Part shown: positions 12,461-22,770 of the stretch, piece by piece | How the letters are laid out: every line of letters begins with the position of its first letter | How positions within the stretch are numbered: the stretch's first letter is position 1 | NCBI GenBank assembly: GCA_020247545.1 | Contig: JADCIX010000023.1 | Coordinates: 45,839-109,838 of the forward strand | Source of the DNA: Rhodocyclaceae bacterium | Lineage (GTDB): Bacteria; Pseudomonadota; Gammaproteobacteria; Burkholderiales; Usitatibacteraceae | Reading direction: 5' to 3' | DNA length: 64,000 nucleotides | The notes under the pieces: generated by a model | Seen by the model: the letters and a program-made list of their open reading frames with translations, nothing else | Database searches by the model: none | Told to the model about the DNA's origin: nothing | Translations under genes and position numbers: made by a program

Positions 12461-12871
12461 ATGGCAACACTCCACGTCAATATCGTGTCTGCAGAACAAT
12501 CCATCTTTTCAGGTGACGCTGAGATGGTCGTCGTGCCTGGTGAGTCCGGTGAGCTAGGTATTCTGCCTCTGCACACGCCCCTGCTCACGCGCATCAGGCC
12601 GGGGACGGTCAAAGTCAAGCTTGCCGGGGGCAACGAGGAGTTGGTTTTTGTGTCAGGCGGTATCCTTGAAGTCCAACCGAAAGCACTCACAATTCTTGCC
12701 AACACGTCAATTCGTGCAAAAGATCTTGACGAGGCCAAGGTTATGCAAGCAAAGCAAGCTGCAGAGGAAGCGCTCGCTAACCGGCAAAGTGGCCAAGAGC
12801 GGGCAGTTGTCCAAGCGGAGTTGTCACAACTCGCTGCGCAGCTGGCCGCCATAAGAAAGTTGCGTAAGTGA
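12461..12871 (+). CDS. atpC: ATP synthase F1 subunit epsilon
   Basis: Epsilon regulates rotation and inhibits ATP hydrolysis. The 136 residues have the N-terminal beta-sandwich ([20 protein letters not shown]) and a C-terminal two-helix domain rich in Ala and Gln. It is the last gene of the operon and is followed by a strong terminator at 12928-12957. Confidence 0.96.
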   Translation: MATLHVNIVSAEQSIFSGDAEMVVVPGESGELGILPLHTPLLTRIRPGTVKVKLAGGNEELVFVSGGILEVQPKALTILANTSIRAKDLDEAKVMQAKQAAEEALANRQSGQERAVVQAELSQLAAQLAAIRKLRK

Positions 12872-12927
12872 GCAAACTTTGATACCATTAACGTGCCGTA
12901 ACGGTTTAGAGGCGCAGTAAAAACTTC

Positions 12928-12957
12928 AGGCAGTGGGGGTTCTCCACTGCCTTTTTT
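12928..12957 (+). terminator. Rho-independent terminator of the atp operon
   Basis: A 9-bp perfect stem (AGGCAGTGG with CCACTGCCT) closes a 7-base loop and is followed by six T residues, 57 bp after the atpC stop. Confidence 0.92.
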
Positions 12958-13011
12958 ATTGTGGCCCGAATGGCCCATGGTGGTGCTGTATGTCCATTGC
13001 AAGTACTTAAT

Positions 13012-14388
13012 ATGCCATCATTAGCAATCGTTATCTTGGCAGCGGGCCAAGGTAAGCGCATGAAGTCCGCGCTGCCAAAAGTGCTGCACCCTATCGGCGG
13101 GATTCCGATGTTGCAGCGAGTTGTTAATGTCGCCGAGGCGCTATCACCCGACAAAGTCGCGATCGTCTATGGACACGGCGGCGAGACGGTGCGTGCTGCA
13201 GTTTCATCGAACACAGGTCTAGTCTGGGTGAAGCAAGAACCCCAGCTCGGCACTGGCCATGCTGTCCTCCAAGCAATGCCGTATGTTTCACAAACACAAA
13301 CAACGCTTATCCTCTACGGTGACGTTCCGTTGATCGGCGAAGCGACGCTCAACAACCTCGTCGAGATTGCAGCGCGGGGTGGAGTGGGTTGGCTGACAAA
13401 CGTGGTGTCGAACCCAGAGGGTCTCGGGAGGGTAATACGGGATGCTAGCGGTGCGGTGATGGCAATCGTCGAAGAACGGGACGCAACTCCTGCCCAACGA
13501 GCTATCTGCGAAATCAATACGGGGTTCTTGGCATGCCCGACCGCAAGCTTGGCACGCTGGTTGCCGATGTTAGGTAATCGCAATTCACAAGGCGAATATT
13601 ATCTTACCGATGTTCTCGAGATGGCCGTTGCTGAGGGAATAAAGGTCAACACGCACACGCCCGAGCATAGTTGGGAGGTGATCGGAATCAACAGCAAGGA
13701 TCAACTCGCCTCGTTGGAACGCATCTACCAGCAGGAGAATGCTAGAAAACTGATGGCAAGTGGCGTAACGCTTCTAGATCCGTCACGCCTTGATATCAGG
13801 GGTGAACTAGTATGCGAAAGTGACGTGACTATCGATGTCAATGTCCTTGTTGAGGGGCGAGTATGGCTAGGGTGCAACGTTTCAATTGGTGCAAATACAG
13901 TACTCAAGAACTGTCACATAGGCGAGGGCACCACCGTACTTCCATTCACCCACATTGACTCCGCGATCATCGGTGCCAATGTTCGCATCGGACCATACGC
14001 CAGAATCCGTCCAGACACCAAGCTTGCGGATGATGTACACATCGGAAATTTTGTGGAAGTCAAGGCCAGCGAAATCGGCGCTGGTACAAAGGCAAACCAC
14101 CTAAGTTACATCGGCGACTCAACAGTGGGTTCCAGCGTCAACATTGGCGCGGGAACAATTACCTGTAACTATGACGGTGCGAACAAACATCGAACCGTTA
14201 TTGGCGACAACGTTCACATCGGCTCGGACGTGCAGCTGATCGCCCCAGTTACCATCAACACTGGTGCCACGATTGGAGCGGGGACCACCGTCTGGAAAGA
14301 CGCCGCCGCAGCCTCCCTCATCGTCAACCCAAAGACGCAAGCAGCAACTCCGAACTGGCAGCGCCCCGCTAAGAAAATAAAAAACTAG
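13012..14388 (+). CDS. glmU: Bifunctional GlcNAc-1-P uridyltransferase / GlcN-1-P acetyltransferase
   Basis: GlmU makes UDP-GlcNAc, the precursor of peptidoglycan and lipid A, in two cytoplasmic steps. The N-terminal pyrophosphorylase domain starts [18 protein letters not shown]; the C-terminal half is a left-handed beta helix of hexapeptide repeats ending in the acetyltransferase site ([17 protein letters not shown]). ATG 13012 gives a 458-residue protein starting [14 protein letters not shown], the usual GlmU start. An upstream in-frame GTG at 12961 would overlap the terminator region and is less likely. glmS follows after two bases. Confidence 0.97.
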   Translation: MPSLAIVILAAGQGKRMKSALPKVLHPIGGIPMLQRVVNVAEALSPDKVAIVYGHGGETVRAAVSSNTGLVWVKQEPQLGTGHAVLQAMPYVSQTQTTLILYGDVPLIGEATLNNLVEIAARGGVGWLTNVVSNPEGLGRVIRDASGAVMAIVEERDATPAQRAICEINTGFLACPTASLARWLPMLGNRNSQGEYYLTDVLEMAVAEGIKVNTHTPEHSWEVIGINSKDQLASLERIYQQENARKLMASGVTLLDPSRLDIRGELVCESDVTIDVNVLVEGRVWLGCNVSIGANTVLKNCHIGEGTTVLPFTHIDSAIIGANVRIGPYARIRPDTKLADDVHIGNFVEVKASEIGAGTKANHLSYIGDSTVGSSVNIGAGTITCNYDGANKHRTVIGDNVHIGSDVQLIAPVTINTGATIGAGTTVWKDAAAASLIVNPKTQAATPNWQRPAKKIKN

Positions 14389-14390
14389 CC

Positions 14391-16247
14391 ATGTGTGGAA
14401 TTGTGGGAGCAATCTCCTCACGCGACATCGTGCCCATTTTGACCGAAGGTTTAAAACGTCTTGAGTATCGAGGATACGACTCGTCAGGGTTGGCGGTCAT
14501 GTCTGCTGGGTCTAAAGAGATAGCGCGCGTCAGACGAGTTGGCCGGGTCGCAGAAATGGAACATGCAGTAGCAACGAAAAAATTAACCGGTCTAATTGGA
14601 ATCGGCCACACTCGTTGGGCCACACATGGTGGTGTAACTGAACCGAATGCACACCCTCACGTGTCGCAGCGCGAAATTGCCGTGGTTCACAATGGCATTA
14701 TTGAAAACCACGAGACGCTCCGTGCCCTGCTCAAGCAACGCGGTTATGTGTTTGAGTCCCAGACTGATACTGAAGTCATCGCACATTTGGTTCATTACTA
14801 TTTTCAACTCTCTGGTGATTTGTTCAGAGCTGTACAGATCGCAGCCAGAGAAATGCATGGTGCCTATGCAATCGGGGTTATGGCGCGATCGCACCCGGAA
14901 CTGCTGATATGCGCAAGAGTGGGCTGTCCGCTCTTGATCGGCGTCGGCAAGGTTGGACCTAGCGGTACCATGACTGAGAATTTTATTGCCTCTGATGTTT
15001 CCGCCATCTTACAAGTTACGCGCAACGTCATGTACCTTGAGGAAGGCGATGTTGCCGCCATCACCTGTGCGTCGATTTCGGTGGTGAATCGCCAGGGAAG
15101 CCCGGTTGAGCGTGCCATCCATGTTTCCGAAGTGAGCGATGATGCAAACGATCTCGGACCATACGCCCATTTTATGCAAAAGGAGATCCACGAGCAGCCG
15201 CAGAGGATCGCCGATACCCTAGAAGCGGTTTTGACTAACGGTATTGATGTTGCCCAATATGGAGCTAAGGCTGAATCCTATTTTGCAGGGGCGACCGGTG
15301 TACTCATACTCGCATCAGGTACCAGCTACTACGCAGGTATGGTCGCAAAGCAGTGGATCGAGTCCATTGCCCGAGTCCAGTGCCAAATCGAGTTGGGCCA
15401 TGAGTACCGCTATCGCGATTCGCTACCCGATCCGCGTCAGCTTGTCGTCACCATTTCGCAATCCGGCGAAACGCTTGACACGATGGAGGCGCTAAAGCGC
15501 GCAAAGCAGCTCGGCCACAGCGCGACTTTGTCTATTTGCAACGTGAGAGAGTCGGCAATTCCGCGTGCATCAGCAATGGCGTTCTACACAAGGGCGGGTA
15601 CAGAGATTGGCGTTGCGTCAACCAAGGCCTTTACCACCCAGCTCGTCGCGTTGTTCACCTTCGCGTTATCACTCGCGAAATCAAAGGCTCGCCTAAGCGC
15701 AGAACAGGAAACTGCCTATCTTGAGCAATTGCGCTTTGTGCCGGGAAGCGTGCAGCATGCGCTGAATCTTGAACCGCAAATACAATCATGGGCCGAGCTG
15801 TTTGCGCAGAAGAATCATGCGCTGTATCTTGGGCGCGGGATGCACTATCCCATTGCGCTAGAAGGCGCGCTTAAACTAAAGGAAACTTCATATATCCACG
15901 CCGAGGCATATCCTGCCGGCGAACTTAAACACGGCCCACTCGCACTAGTCGACAGCAATATGCCCGTTGTCGTTGTCGCCCCAAACGATGTACTGCTTGA
16001 GAAGGTGAAGTCGAACATGCAAGAAGTGCGTGCTAGAGGCGGCGAACTATTTGTGTTCTCCGACGCAGACAGCCACTTTCACGAAAGCGAAGGTATACAT
16101 GTCCTCCGAACTCCTCGTCACGCAGGACTGCTTTCTCCAATCATCCACGCCATTCCAGTCCAGCTGCTTGCATATCACACCGCTCTTAAACGTGGAACCG
16201 ATGTGGACAAGCCGCGAAACCTCGCAAAATCTGTGACGGTGGAGTAG
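14391..16247 (+). CDS. glmS: Glutamine--fructose-6-phosphate aminotransferase
   Basis: GlmS makes glucosamine-6-phosphate from fructose-6-phosphate and glutamine. Cys2 (MCGIVGAI) is the N-terminal glutaminase nucleophile after Met removal. Two SIS sugar-isomerase domains follow ([18 protein letters not shown] and [19 protein letters not shown]), and the tail ends [13 protein letters not shown] as in the family. The length of 618 fits the usual ~610. It is two bases from glmU, so the two are cotranscribed and supply UDP-GlcNAc together. Confidence 0.98.
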   Translation: MCGIVGAISSRDIVPILTEGLKRLEYRGYDSSGLAVMSAGSKEIARVRRVGRVAEMEHAVATKKLTGLIGIGHTRWATHGGVTEPNAHPHVSQREIAVVHNGIIENHETLRALLKQRGYVFESQTDTEVIAHLVHYYFQLSGDLFRAVQIAAREMHGAYAIGVMARSHPELLICARVGCPLLIGVGKVGPSGTMTENFIASDVSAILQVTRNVMYLEEGDVAAITCASISVVNRQGSPVERAIHVSEVSDDANDLGPYAHFMQKEIHEQPQRIADTLEAVLTNGIDVAQYGAKAESYFAGATGVLILASGTSYYAGMVAKQWIESIARVQCQIELGHEYRYRDSLPDPRQLVVTISQSGETLDTMEALKRAKQLGHSATLSICNVRESAIPRASAMAFYTRAGTEIGVASTKAFTTQLVALFTFALSLAKSKARLSAEQETAYLEQLRFVPGSVQHALNLEPQIQSWAELFAQKNHALYLGRGMHYPIALEGALKLKETSYIHAEAYPAGELKHGPLALVDSNMPVVVVAPNDVLLEKVKSNMQEVRARGGELFVFSDADSHFHESEGIHVLRTPRHAGLLSPIIHAIPVQLLAYHTALKRGTDVDKPRNLAKSVTVE

Positions 16248-16636
16248 TTCTGTAGGAGCATTCGAGTGTTTCTTGGCAAGAAAGTCTAGAATATTTTTCA
16301 TTCAACTAGAGACTCGCTTCCCAGTGAGCAAGTCAAAAAACGAACCGCAAATTCCAACGGTTTAACTCCTAGAGTTTAGAACTAAGCCAAGAATTTCCAC
16401 CTTAGCTGCAAAGTCGCCCAGAGGCAACACCCTTCTAAGCAATGGGCGACCCATGAAACATTCAGGCTAGCCGTTGGCGGTGGCGAAACAAAAAATTCTG
16501 CCGCTACGCCTTGAATTGAACGCAAGGTGTGCGACAAGTGCGCGGACTCTGGTGAACTGTTAAGTCGAGGCACGCCCGCTTTGGGGCAATCGCGATGTCC
16601 GGGTCAAATTCAGCGGCTCCCTCGCAGCTAAACTCA
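16248..16636. other. Intergenic region between convergent glmS and M50 protease genes
   Basis: This 389-bp stretch has no supported gene and no clear terminator. It contains one copy of an interspersed repeat on the minus strand (16386-16468). Confidence 0.6.
16386..16468 (-). repeat. Interspersed repeat, LNxSWVA family, copy A
   Basis: Read on the minus strand, AGCCTGAATGTTTCATGGGT and the following ~65 bp align with 24397-24479 and 28333-28412. Shared blocks are TGTTTCATGGGTCGCC, TTGCTTAG, GTTGCCTCTGGGCGA. In one frame the copy reads SLNVSWVAHCLEGCCLWA, close to the reading of copy B. I do not recognise the element. Confidence 0.65.
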
Positions 16637-17785
16637 TTAGCTCCCGTCTGTCAACATCGCTATCTGATCTTCCGTAAGTTTTCTCAGTCCAGAGTCAGAC
16701 GCTTTTTCAAGAGCTTTGATTGCTAGCAGACGATATCGCTCGCAGTCCTGGCCACGCCCCTCAAGTTTGGCTAGCGCCGCATCTGCGAGAAGCCGACGGG
16801 ACTTTTCGACGATTCCGCCCTTGCTTGCTTTGAGATATTGGCGAACGGCGTCCGTGTGGCCCGCCAGCCAAGCACAGATAGCGAGCTCAACATAAATCGA
16901 TTGCTTGAAACCAGATGGGTATCCGTCGACGCCATCCTCCAGCATTTTCCAGTATCGCAACATATCGGCGTTGTTCTGGCAATCCATCGACCGGTAGAGC
17001 AAGTAAAGTGAGCTGCCGGTCGACCGAAGCGGATCTCCGGACTCAATCCTCGAAAGTTCATTGACTGCGGAAGACCCCCAGTCACGAGGACGAATGCCAA
17101 CCAGACTTTGCGCGAAGATCCGCATGAGCGCAGTCCGCTCGGCGACTGCGCTACCGCCGCGCAATACATCGATGATCTGCAAGCCATCGCTCATGAACCC
17201 AGCCGAGCGCACAGGAATGAGCGTGACCAAGAAAATCCCAAAGGATGTGGCCGCGACGAAGACGCAATACGCCGCAAAGCGCGGATCAGAAACCGATGCC
17301 AATGCAACGGCGAAAATCGTGAGCAGCAGACTGGCAACCGGTCCCCCCGCGATCAACACTAGTAACTGTCGACGTAGATCTGCCCCCATTTTCGTTGGGA
17401 CGGTTGCCGCGATGCCACCCATGAGCGCGAGATTGGTATTCCAATCGAATCTCACGCCAGAAACGGACGCATACCAGCCGAACGGCCCAACAATCAACAG
17501 CAGGAATCGCATTCCCTGCGACAGACCGCCAATGAGGTGTCCGACTTCGTGTGTGCCTAGGACGATGAGGATCAAGACGGGAAGCGCAAATAAATCCCAC
17601 GCCGTCAGAATTTGCTCGGCCTGTGCGAGCCGCTGAACTAGGCGATTTTCTGAAAGATCCGAGTCGATCAGCAGGGGGCCCATCCACGCTACTAGACCCC
17701 CGATGAGAGCACCGGTGAGGCCGCCGAACAGGAGACCCTTCAAAACACCTGTATTGGAGCTGCGAGGTGAGCGTTCTTTGCTCAT
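16637..17785 (-). CDS. Membrane M50-like (site-2-protease type) metallopeptidase
   Basis: This 382-residue protein looks like an intramembrane zinc protease. A short basic N-terminus is followed by a first helix pair (~14-40). HEVGH at 79-83 gives the HExxH zinc site. GGPVAS at 147-152 resembles the family NPxxS/GP motif, and FMSDG at 197-201 could supply the third zinc ligand D200 (LDG motif). The last ~170 residues are soluble and helical, perhaps TPR-like, and no PDZ domain is visible. No regulator or substrate gene lies beside it, so its target is unknown. It converges on glmS. Confidence 0.7.
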   Translation of the reverse strand: MSKERSPRSSNTGVLKGLLFGGLTGALIGGLVAWMGPLLIDSDLSENRLVQRLAQAEQILTAWDLFALPVLILIVLGTHEVGHLIGGLSQGMRFLLLIVGPFGWYASVSGVRFDWNTNLALMGGIAATVPTKMGADLRRQLLVLIAGGPVASLLLTIFAVALASVSDPRFAAYCVFVAATSFGIFLVTLIPVRSAGFMSDGLQIIDVLRGGSAVAERTALMRIFAQSLVGIRPRDWGSSAVNELSRIESGDPLRSTGSSLYLLYRSMDCQNNADMLRYWKMLEDGVDGYPSGFKQSIYVELAICAWLAGHTDAVRQYLKASKGGIVEKSRRLLADAALAKLEGRGQDCERYRLLAIKALEKASDSGLRKLTEDQIAMLTDGS

Positions 17786-17872
17786 AGTCGTGTTGAAATT
17801 GCGAGTTCTATGACTAGCATCATTCTGCGTTACGCATTAGCCTGAATGTTTTACCATAGTTGTAAAAAGAAA

Positions 17873-17941
17873 TCGGCGTTGACTCATATCTCTTCTATGA
17901 TGGAGGTATCAAATCAACACACAAAAGAGGAGCAACGCCGA
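17873..17941. repeat. Imperfect inverted repeat before the IS1380-like remnant
   Basis: TCGGCGTTG...CTCTT at 17873-17894 pairs with AAGAGGAGCAACGCCGA at 17925-17941 around a ~30-bp loop. It sits just 5' of the IS1380-like reading and may be what is left of an insertion-sequence end or a cis element of that transposase. The 15 bp at 17839-17853 also match the start of the LNxSWVA repeat family. Confidence 0.45.
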
Positions 17942-18102
17942 CGCCAAGTTGTACCGAAGCTTTAGCGTCAAGGCGACTTGAATTTGGGCACTTTGGGCGA
18001 CGCGTCATTGAAGGCCGCCTTGATGGCGACAACATGACCAGCGACGGCGGCGGCTGCGCTCTGCCGCCAAACCACCGCTGGCGCACGGTCGTGCGCCAAT
18101 AG
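17935..18102 (+). pseudogene. IS1380-family transposase remnant (N-terminal fragment)
   Basis: One plus-strand frame without an ATG reads EFGHFGRRVIEGRLDGDNMT followed by SDGG, then meets a stop at 18100. This matches the N-terminal signature of IS1380-type DDE transposases (an EF...RRV.A.FDGG..TSDGG pattern, from memory of the family). After the GG the match continues weakly in another frame (CRQTT), suggesting a frameshift. GAGGAG at 17927-17932 could be the old ribosome-binding site, with an ATG lost at 17935 or 17941. The body of the transposase is gone; the GC-rich exporter operon begins 130 bp further on. Confidence 0.5.
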
Positions 18103-18230
18103 AGCGCAGCGCGCTCGATTGAACGGCGGCACACATGCCCAATCCCCTGTTATGGTAGGTGTGGCACTTCCTGCAGATTCAATCAGTCACTGTGCACGAC
18201 GTTAGCATTGAGCCTCGCTGGAGCGCAACC

Positions 18231-19385
18231 CTACCGGAACTGCCGCCGGAACCGCGCCGTTCCCACCACCAGAAACGCTAGCCCCAGCATCACCATGAGG
18301 GCTGCTGGCTTGGCCACGGTCGCCAGATCGGCCCCCTTAAGCAGTACGCCGTAGGCGATGTCGACCATGTAGCGCAGCGGCGACAGATAGATTGCCGCCT
18401 GCAGCCAGTCCGGCATGCTCTCGCGCAGGTTCCAGGTGCCCGAGAGCATGATGATTGGCATCACCAGCAGCAGCACGATCAGCCCGACCTGGCCGGAGCT
18501 ACGCGCGAAGGTCGCCGCCACGACACCTAGCCCCGAAGCCGTCATCGCATACAGTGCCACCAGCGAGAAGAACAGCAGCGGGCTGCCGGCGAACGGTACG
18601 CCGAGCAACCCATGCATCACAAGACCCACCGCCACCGTTGAGCCGACCAGCACCACGCCCGCCATTGCCACCACCTTGGCTAGCACGATCTGCAAGGGCG
18701 ACAGCGGGGACACCAGGAGCTGCTCGATGGTACCGCGCTCCTTCTCGCGCACCATTGCAGCCGCTGGCAGCAGGATCGAGGCTACGGTCAGCATGGTCAG
18801 CAGCTCCGAGATCGTTGCGTACCACGCCTCGGTGAGCGCCGGATTGAAGCGGAAACGTGCCTGCAGCCGCACCTCGGGCAGGGTGTCGGAGGCAGCGCCC
18901 GCCGGTGCGAGATCGGACGCCAGCAGAGCCAGGATGCGCTCGGTGTAGCTTGCTACGAGATAGCCGAGATTGGAGTCGGCCGCCTCTACCACGAGCTGCA
19001 CCTGTGCCGTCTCGCCGCGCACCAGGGCGCGCTCGAATCCGTGCGGAACGGTGAGCACCGCGCGTAGTTGCCCGCGTTCGAGTGCGCGCGCCACCTGCGC
19101 TTCGTCGTCGGCGACGGCGCGCACGTCGAAGTACGGTGCCCGCAGTCGTCCGGCCAGCTCGCGCGAGGCGACGCTGCCGTCGCGGTCGATCAGGCCGATC
19201 GGCGCACTGCGCAGATCGAGCTCCGGCGCGCCGGCGGCAATCAGGATGTCGAGGGTGAAGATGAACACGACGAAGCCGACCAGCGCGGTGTCGCGCAGCA
19301 ACTGGCGCCATTCCTTGCCCACCAATGCTGCCACCTGCCGCAACCAGCGGCCCGCGCCTCGCGCAAATTGGGGGAGGCCGCTCAT
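18231..19385 (-). CDS. ABC-2 type transporter permease (second of pair)
   Basis: This is one of two half-permeases of an MDR-type ABC exporter like YbhR or YhhJ. ATG 19385 (MSGLPQFARG) gives 384 residues; the longer open frame upstream has no coding look. A first helix (~40-60) is followed by a large periplasmic domain (~65-205), then five helices in an ABC2 membrane domain, with REKERGTIEQLLVSPL as the cytoplasmic coupling segment. It lies 58 bp downstream of its partner permease and ends the operon. GC content is high. Confidence 0.88.
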   Translation of the reverse strand: MSGLPQFARGAGRWLRQVAALVGKEWRQLLRDTALVGFVVFIFTLDILIAAGAPELDLRSAPIGLIDRDGSVASRELAGRLRAPYFDVRAVADDEAQVARALERGQLRAVLTVPHGFERALVRGETAQVQLVVEAADSNLGYLVASYTERILALLASDLAPAGAASDTLPEVRLQARFRFNPALTEAWYATISELLTMLTVASILLPAAAMVREKERGTIEQLLVSPLSPLQIVLAKVVAMAGVVLVGSTVAVGLVMHGLLGVPFAGSPLLFFSLVALYAMTASGLGVVAATFARSSGQVGLIVLLLVMPIIMLSGTWNLRESMPDWLQAAIYLSPLRYMVDIAYGVLLKGADLATVAKPAALMVMLGLAFLVVGTARFRRQFR

Positions 19386-19443
19386 ACGACTACCCTTCGC
19401 GCCAACAGCCGCAGGACAGGTGCTTCGGAAAGACCGTGCGCTC

Positions 19444-20595
19444 TCATGCGGTCGTGCGCTTGTGAAACAGTGCGTGTGCCAGCGCGAGCACCAGCACTGC
19501 GTAGGCCACCAGTGCGAGCAGCTCCGGCCAGAATATGTCGATGCCGGCACCGCGCAAGTACATGCCGCGCACGATGGCGAGGAAATCGGCGGCAGGAAAT
19601 AGCCGCGCTAGCGCGCGATTGACAGGGCTAGCCGTTTCCAGCGGCGCGAACATGCCGGCGAACTGGACTGCGACGATCACCGCTGTGATGGTGGTGATGA
19701 TGATGGCCGCCTGCTGGGTGCGCACGGTCGCCGACACCAGCAGCCCGAGGCCAGAGGTGGCCAGCACGTATAGCACAATGGCCAGCGCGAACTGCGGAAC
19801 GCTGCCGCGAAACGGCACGCCGAACCACACGATCACCACCACCCAAAGCAGCAGCCCGTTGGCCACGCCGATAGCCACCACCGGGATCAGCTTGCCGAGC
19901 AGGAATTCCAGCCGAGTGACTGTCGAGCTGGCGATATTGAAAATAGCACCGCTTTCCTTTTCGCGCACGACGCTCACCGCGATCAGCAGCGGCGGCACCA
20001 GCAGCAGCACCAGCATCAGCAGCGACGGTGCCACTGTGACCACGCTGCGCAGCTCGGGATTGTACAAAAAGCGTGTCTGCAACTGTACCGGTGCGACCAC
20101 CCCAGCTGCGCTGGGAGCGCGTGCGCCGCCTGCGGCCACCGTTTCGGTACGCAGTTCGGCGTTGGTCTGCGCGTTGATCGCTTCGAGATAGCCGTGGATG
20201 GTGCGCGCCGAGGTGGTGAAGGCACCGTCGATCTGCGCTAGCACCTCCGCCGGACGACCGGCGTTCAGATCGCGCTCGAAGTGCGGGCCGATCCACAGCA
20301 CCACGCGCGCGCGCGCGTCGATCAGCGCGGTTTCGCCCCGCGCAGCGGCTGCGTCGGCACGGGCGTGCACGAAGTGGCGGGTCGACAGGAAGCCTTCCGC
20401 ATAACGGCGGCTGGCCGGGGTGCCGTCCTCGTCGATCACCACTAGGCCGATGCCTTCGACGTCGGTGGTCATGCCGTAGGCGAACACCACCAGCAGGATC
20501 AGCGGCAGCACGAAGGCCAGCAGCAAATACAGCCTGTCGCGCCGCACTTCGCGCGCTTCCTTGCCTGCTAGCGCCAGCACGCGCGCGAGCTTCAT
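19444..20595 (-). CDS. ABC-2 type transporter permease (first of pair)
   Basis: This YbhS-type permease starts MKLARVLALAGKEAREVRRD at ATG 20595, overlapping the ATPase stop by an ATGA, and has 383 residues. A first helix (~25-43), a periplasmic domain (~45-200) and five C-terminal helices are visible. REKESGAIFNIASSTVTRLE is the coupling motif of this family. Together with the gene at 18231 it should form the heterodimeric membrane pore. Confidence 0.9.
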   Translation of the reverse strand: MKLARVLALAGKEAREVRRDRLYLLLAFVLPLILLVVFAYGMTTDVEGIGLVVIDEDGTPASRRYAEGFLSTRHFVHARADAAAARGETALIDARARVVLWIGPHFERDLNAGRPAEVLAQIDGAFTTSARTIHGYLEAINAQTNAELRTETVAAGGARAPSAAGVVAPVQLQTRFLYNPELRSVVTVAPSLLMLVLLLVPPLLIAVSVVREKESGAIFNIASSTVTRLEFLLGKLIPVVAIGVANGLLLWVVVIVWFGVPFRGSVPQFALAIVLYVLATSGLGLLVSATVRTQQAAIIITTITAVIVAVQFAGMFAPLETASPVNRALARLFPAADFLAIVRGMYLRGAGIDIFWPELLALVAYAVLVLALAHALFHKRTTA

Positions 20596-22634
20596 GCCGC
20601 AGCCTGCGCTTGCGCTGCAGCTTCGAGGGCGAGCACGCGGTGGATGAACACATCTTCCATCGTCAGCGTCTGCGGCGCGATGCGCGCTGCCGCCAGCCCG
20701 GCGGCGGCGAGCGCGGCACCGATGCGCGTGCCCGCTTCTGCCGCGTTGTGCGCCAGAACGTGCAGGCGCCGACCATGTAGCACCGCCTCGGCAAAGCCGC
20801 CCGCGCGCAGTGCCGCCAGCGCAGCCAGCGGGGGCTCGGCGCTCACTTCGAGCAGTTGCCCGCGTTCGGCGGTCAACTCCGCCTTCAGTTGCGTCGGCGT
20901 GGCATCTGCGACCACCCGACCGGCGAACATCAGCGCGATGCGGTCGCACAGGTCGGCCTCGGCCATGTAATGCGTGGTGAGCAAGATCGCCACACCCTGT
21001 TCGCGTGCCAGCCGACGTAGCGTGTCCCAGAAGCGGCGGCGACCGATCGGATCGACACCCGAGGTAGGTTCGTCTAGAAACAGCACGCGCGGCTGGTGTA
21101 GCAGAGCACAGCCCAGCGCCAGCCGCTGGCGCAGGCCCATCGGCAGACGGCCCGCTGGCTCGCGCTCATGGCCGTGCAGGTCGCCGAGCGCGACGGCCCA
21201 CTGCGCGCGGCTGCGCGCCTGCTCGCGTGTAAGTCCGTAGATGCCAGCAAACAGCAGCAGGTTCTCCATGACGGTGAGGTCCGTGTACAGTGAGAAGGCC
21301 TGCGACATATAGCCGATGCGCTCCTTGATCGCCTGCCCGGCTTGGCGCATGTCCGCACCGGCCACGCGACCGATGCCGGCCGAAGGGGGTAGGATTCCTG
21401 TCAGCATCTTGATTGCCGTGGTTTTGCCGGCACCATTCGCACCAAGTAAGCCGAAGATCTCGCCGTAGCGCACGATGAAGCTGGCGCGGTCCACTGCGCG
21501 AAACCCGCCGAAGTCGCGGGTCAGGCTCTGTGCATCGATGGCGTGCGTGCCGCCGTTGTGGTCTGGCGCAGGCACCGGTGTCGCGTTTCGGGTGCCGACC
21601 GACGCTTCGACATCTGCGCGCTCTGGTCGTTGATCCCTGTTGCGTTCGAACCGGCCATCCGCGTCTGGAGCGGGCCGAATAGTAGCGGTACCGTCGAGTG
21701 CCTGCAGCCTAGCGACGAACAGATCCTCTAAGTCGGGAGGCGTGATCACGATCTTTGGGACAGGGTGTTCGTCGCTACCGAGTGCGGCGCGCACCGCAGC
21801 GACAGCGGACTCATCGTCGTCGGCGGTCACGACCACGCGCCCGGCACCGACGGTCTGCTCGGTCTGCGCGAAGTGCGCCGCCAATCGCGCCAGCGCGGCA
21901 GGTTCGGCCTGCACTTGCGCTACACGAAGGCCGGCGGCGGCCACCAGCTCGGCGGGCTCGCCCTCGGCTAGCACGCGACCGACGTGCATCAGCGCCAGAC
22001 GATCAAAGCGGCTCGCCTCGTCTAGGTACGCGGTGGACACCAGCGCCGTCAGCCGCTGACCATCGATCAACTGCGCCAGGATGGCCCAGAAGTCGCGGCG
22101 CGACACTGGGTCCACCCCGGTGGTTGGCTCGTCCAGCACGATCAGCTCGGGCGCGTGGATCAGCGTGCACACGAGTCCGAGCTTCTGCTTCATGCCACCG
22201 GACAGGTTTTTTGCGGCGCGGGTACGAAATGCCGCCAGCCGCGTCATCTCCAGCAACTGCTGCTTGCGCGGTGCCAGCTCCGCCGCCGACACTTGACGCA
22301 GCCGCGCAAAGAAGTCGATGTTCTCCTCGACCGACAGCTCGGGGTAGAGGTTTAGCCCCAGGCCCTGCGGCATAAAACCCAGACGCGCCTTCACACGCTC
22401 GGCCGCACGCTCGGAGTCGATACGTACGCCGAACACCTCGACCGTACCGCAGTCGTGTGCCAGCACACCGGCCACCATCTTCATCAGGCTGCTTTTGCCA
22501 GCACCGTCGGCACCGATCAGCCCGTACAGTCGCCCCCGATCCACCTTTAGCGAGACATCATCCACCGCCAACATGCGGCCGTAACGCTTGCCGATGCCAT
22601 CCAGCGCCACTACGGGCGCATTGATCGTGCTCAC
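20592..22634 (-). CDS. ABC transporter ATP-binding protein with two NBDs (YbhF type)
   Basis: This subunit powers the exporter and contains two nucleotide-binding domains in one chain. NBD1 has Walker A GADGAGKSS, signature LSGGMKQKLG and Walker B LIVLDEPTTGVDP. NBD2 has GANGAGKTT and LFLDEPTSGVDP, but the signature is LPMGLRQRL rather than LSGG, which is usual for the second half of YbhF/RbbA-like proteins. The start is uncertain: GTG 22634 gives MSTINAPVVALDG, close to family starts, while a TTG at 22679 would add 15 residues of no clear homology. It overlaps the next gene by ATGA. Confidence 0.9.
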   Translation of the reverse strand: MSTINAPVVALDGIGKRYGRMLAVDDVSLKVDRGRLYGLIGADGAGKSSLMKMVAGVLAHDCGTVEVFGVRIDSERAAERVKARLGFMPQGLGLNLYPELSVEENIDFFARLRQVSAAELAPRKQQLLEMTRLAAFRTRAAKNLSGGMKQKLGLVCTLIHAPELIVLDEPTTGVDPVSRRDFWAILAQLIDGQRLTALVSTAYLDEASRFDRLALMHVGRVLAEGEPAELVAAAGLRVAQVQAEPAALARLAAHFAQTEQTVGAGRVVVTADDDESAVAAVRAALGSDEHPVPKIVITPPDLEDLFVARLQALDGTATIRPAPDADGRFERNRDQRPERADVEASVGTRNATPVPAPDHNGGTHAIDAQSLTRDFGGFRAVDRASFIVRYGEIFGLLGANGAGKTTAIKMLTGILPPSAGIGRVAGADMRQAGQAIKERIGYMSQAFSLYTDLTVMENLLLFAGIYGLTREQARSRAQWAVALGDLHGHEREPAGRLPMGLRQRLALGCALLHQPRVLFLDEPTSGVDPIGRRRFWDTLRRLAREQGVAILLTTHYMAEADLCDRIALMFAGRVVADATPTQLKAELTAERGQLLEVSAEPPLAALAALRAGGFAEAVLHGRRLHVLAHNAAEAGTRIGAALAAAGLAAARIAPQTLTMEDVFIHRVLALEAAAQAQAAA

Positions 22635-22770
22635 TGCGGCAGGCCGCACGGCAGCGACACCGGCACCTGTTCCGGGCAAGTTCGCTCTGCGCGCAAGCGG
22701 TATCCGCGCTGCGGATCGGCTCCCGGTGCCACGCGAGCGTTGGCCGCACCCTGCGGCATGTCAAGGCGGC

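Larger units (their letters stand above)
17786..18230. other. Intergenic region holding the IS remnant
   Basis: Apart from the inverted repeat and the IS1380-like fragment, this 445-bp gap between two minus-strand genes shows nothing I can support. The composition changes here: the DNA to the right, to about 23.9 kb, is clearly richer in G and C. Confidence 0.6.

Noticed and set aside
18499..20653. Long Arg- and Ala-rich open frames on the minus strand in other phases of the exporter genes (18499-19311, 19628-20653)
   Set aside because: They arise from high GC content; the translations are low-complexity Arg/Ala/Gly runs, while the permease frames have membrane helices and family motifs.
20592..22634. 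Loss of function in the second ATPase domain because it lacks LSGG
   Set aside because: YbhF-type proteins normally have LPxGxxQRL there, so this is a family trait.
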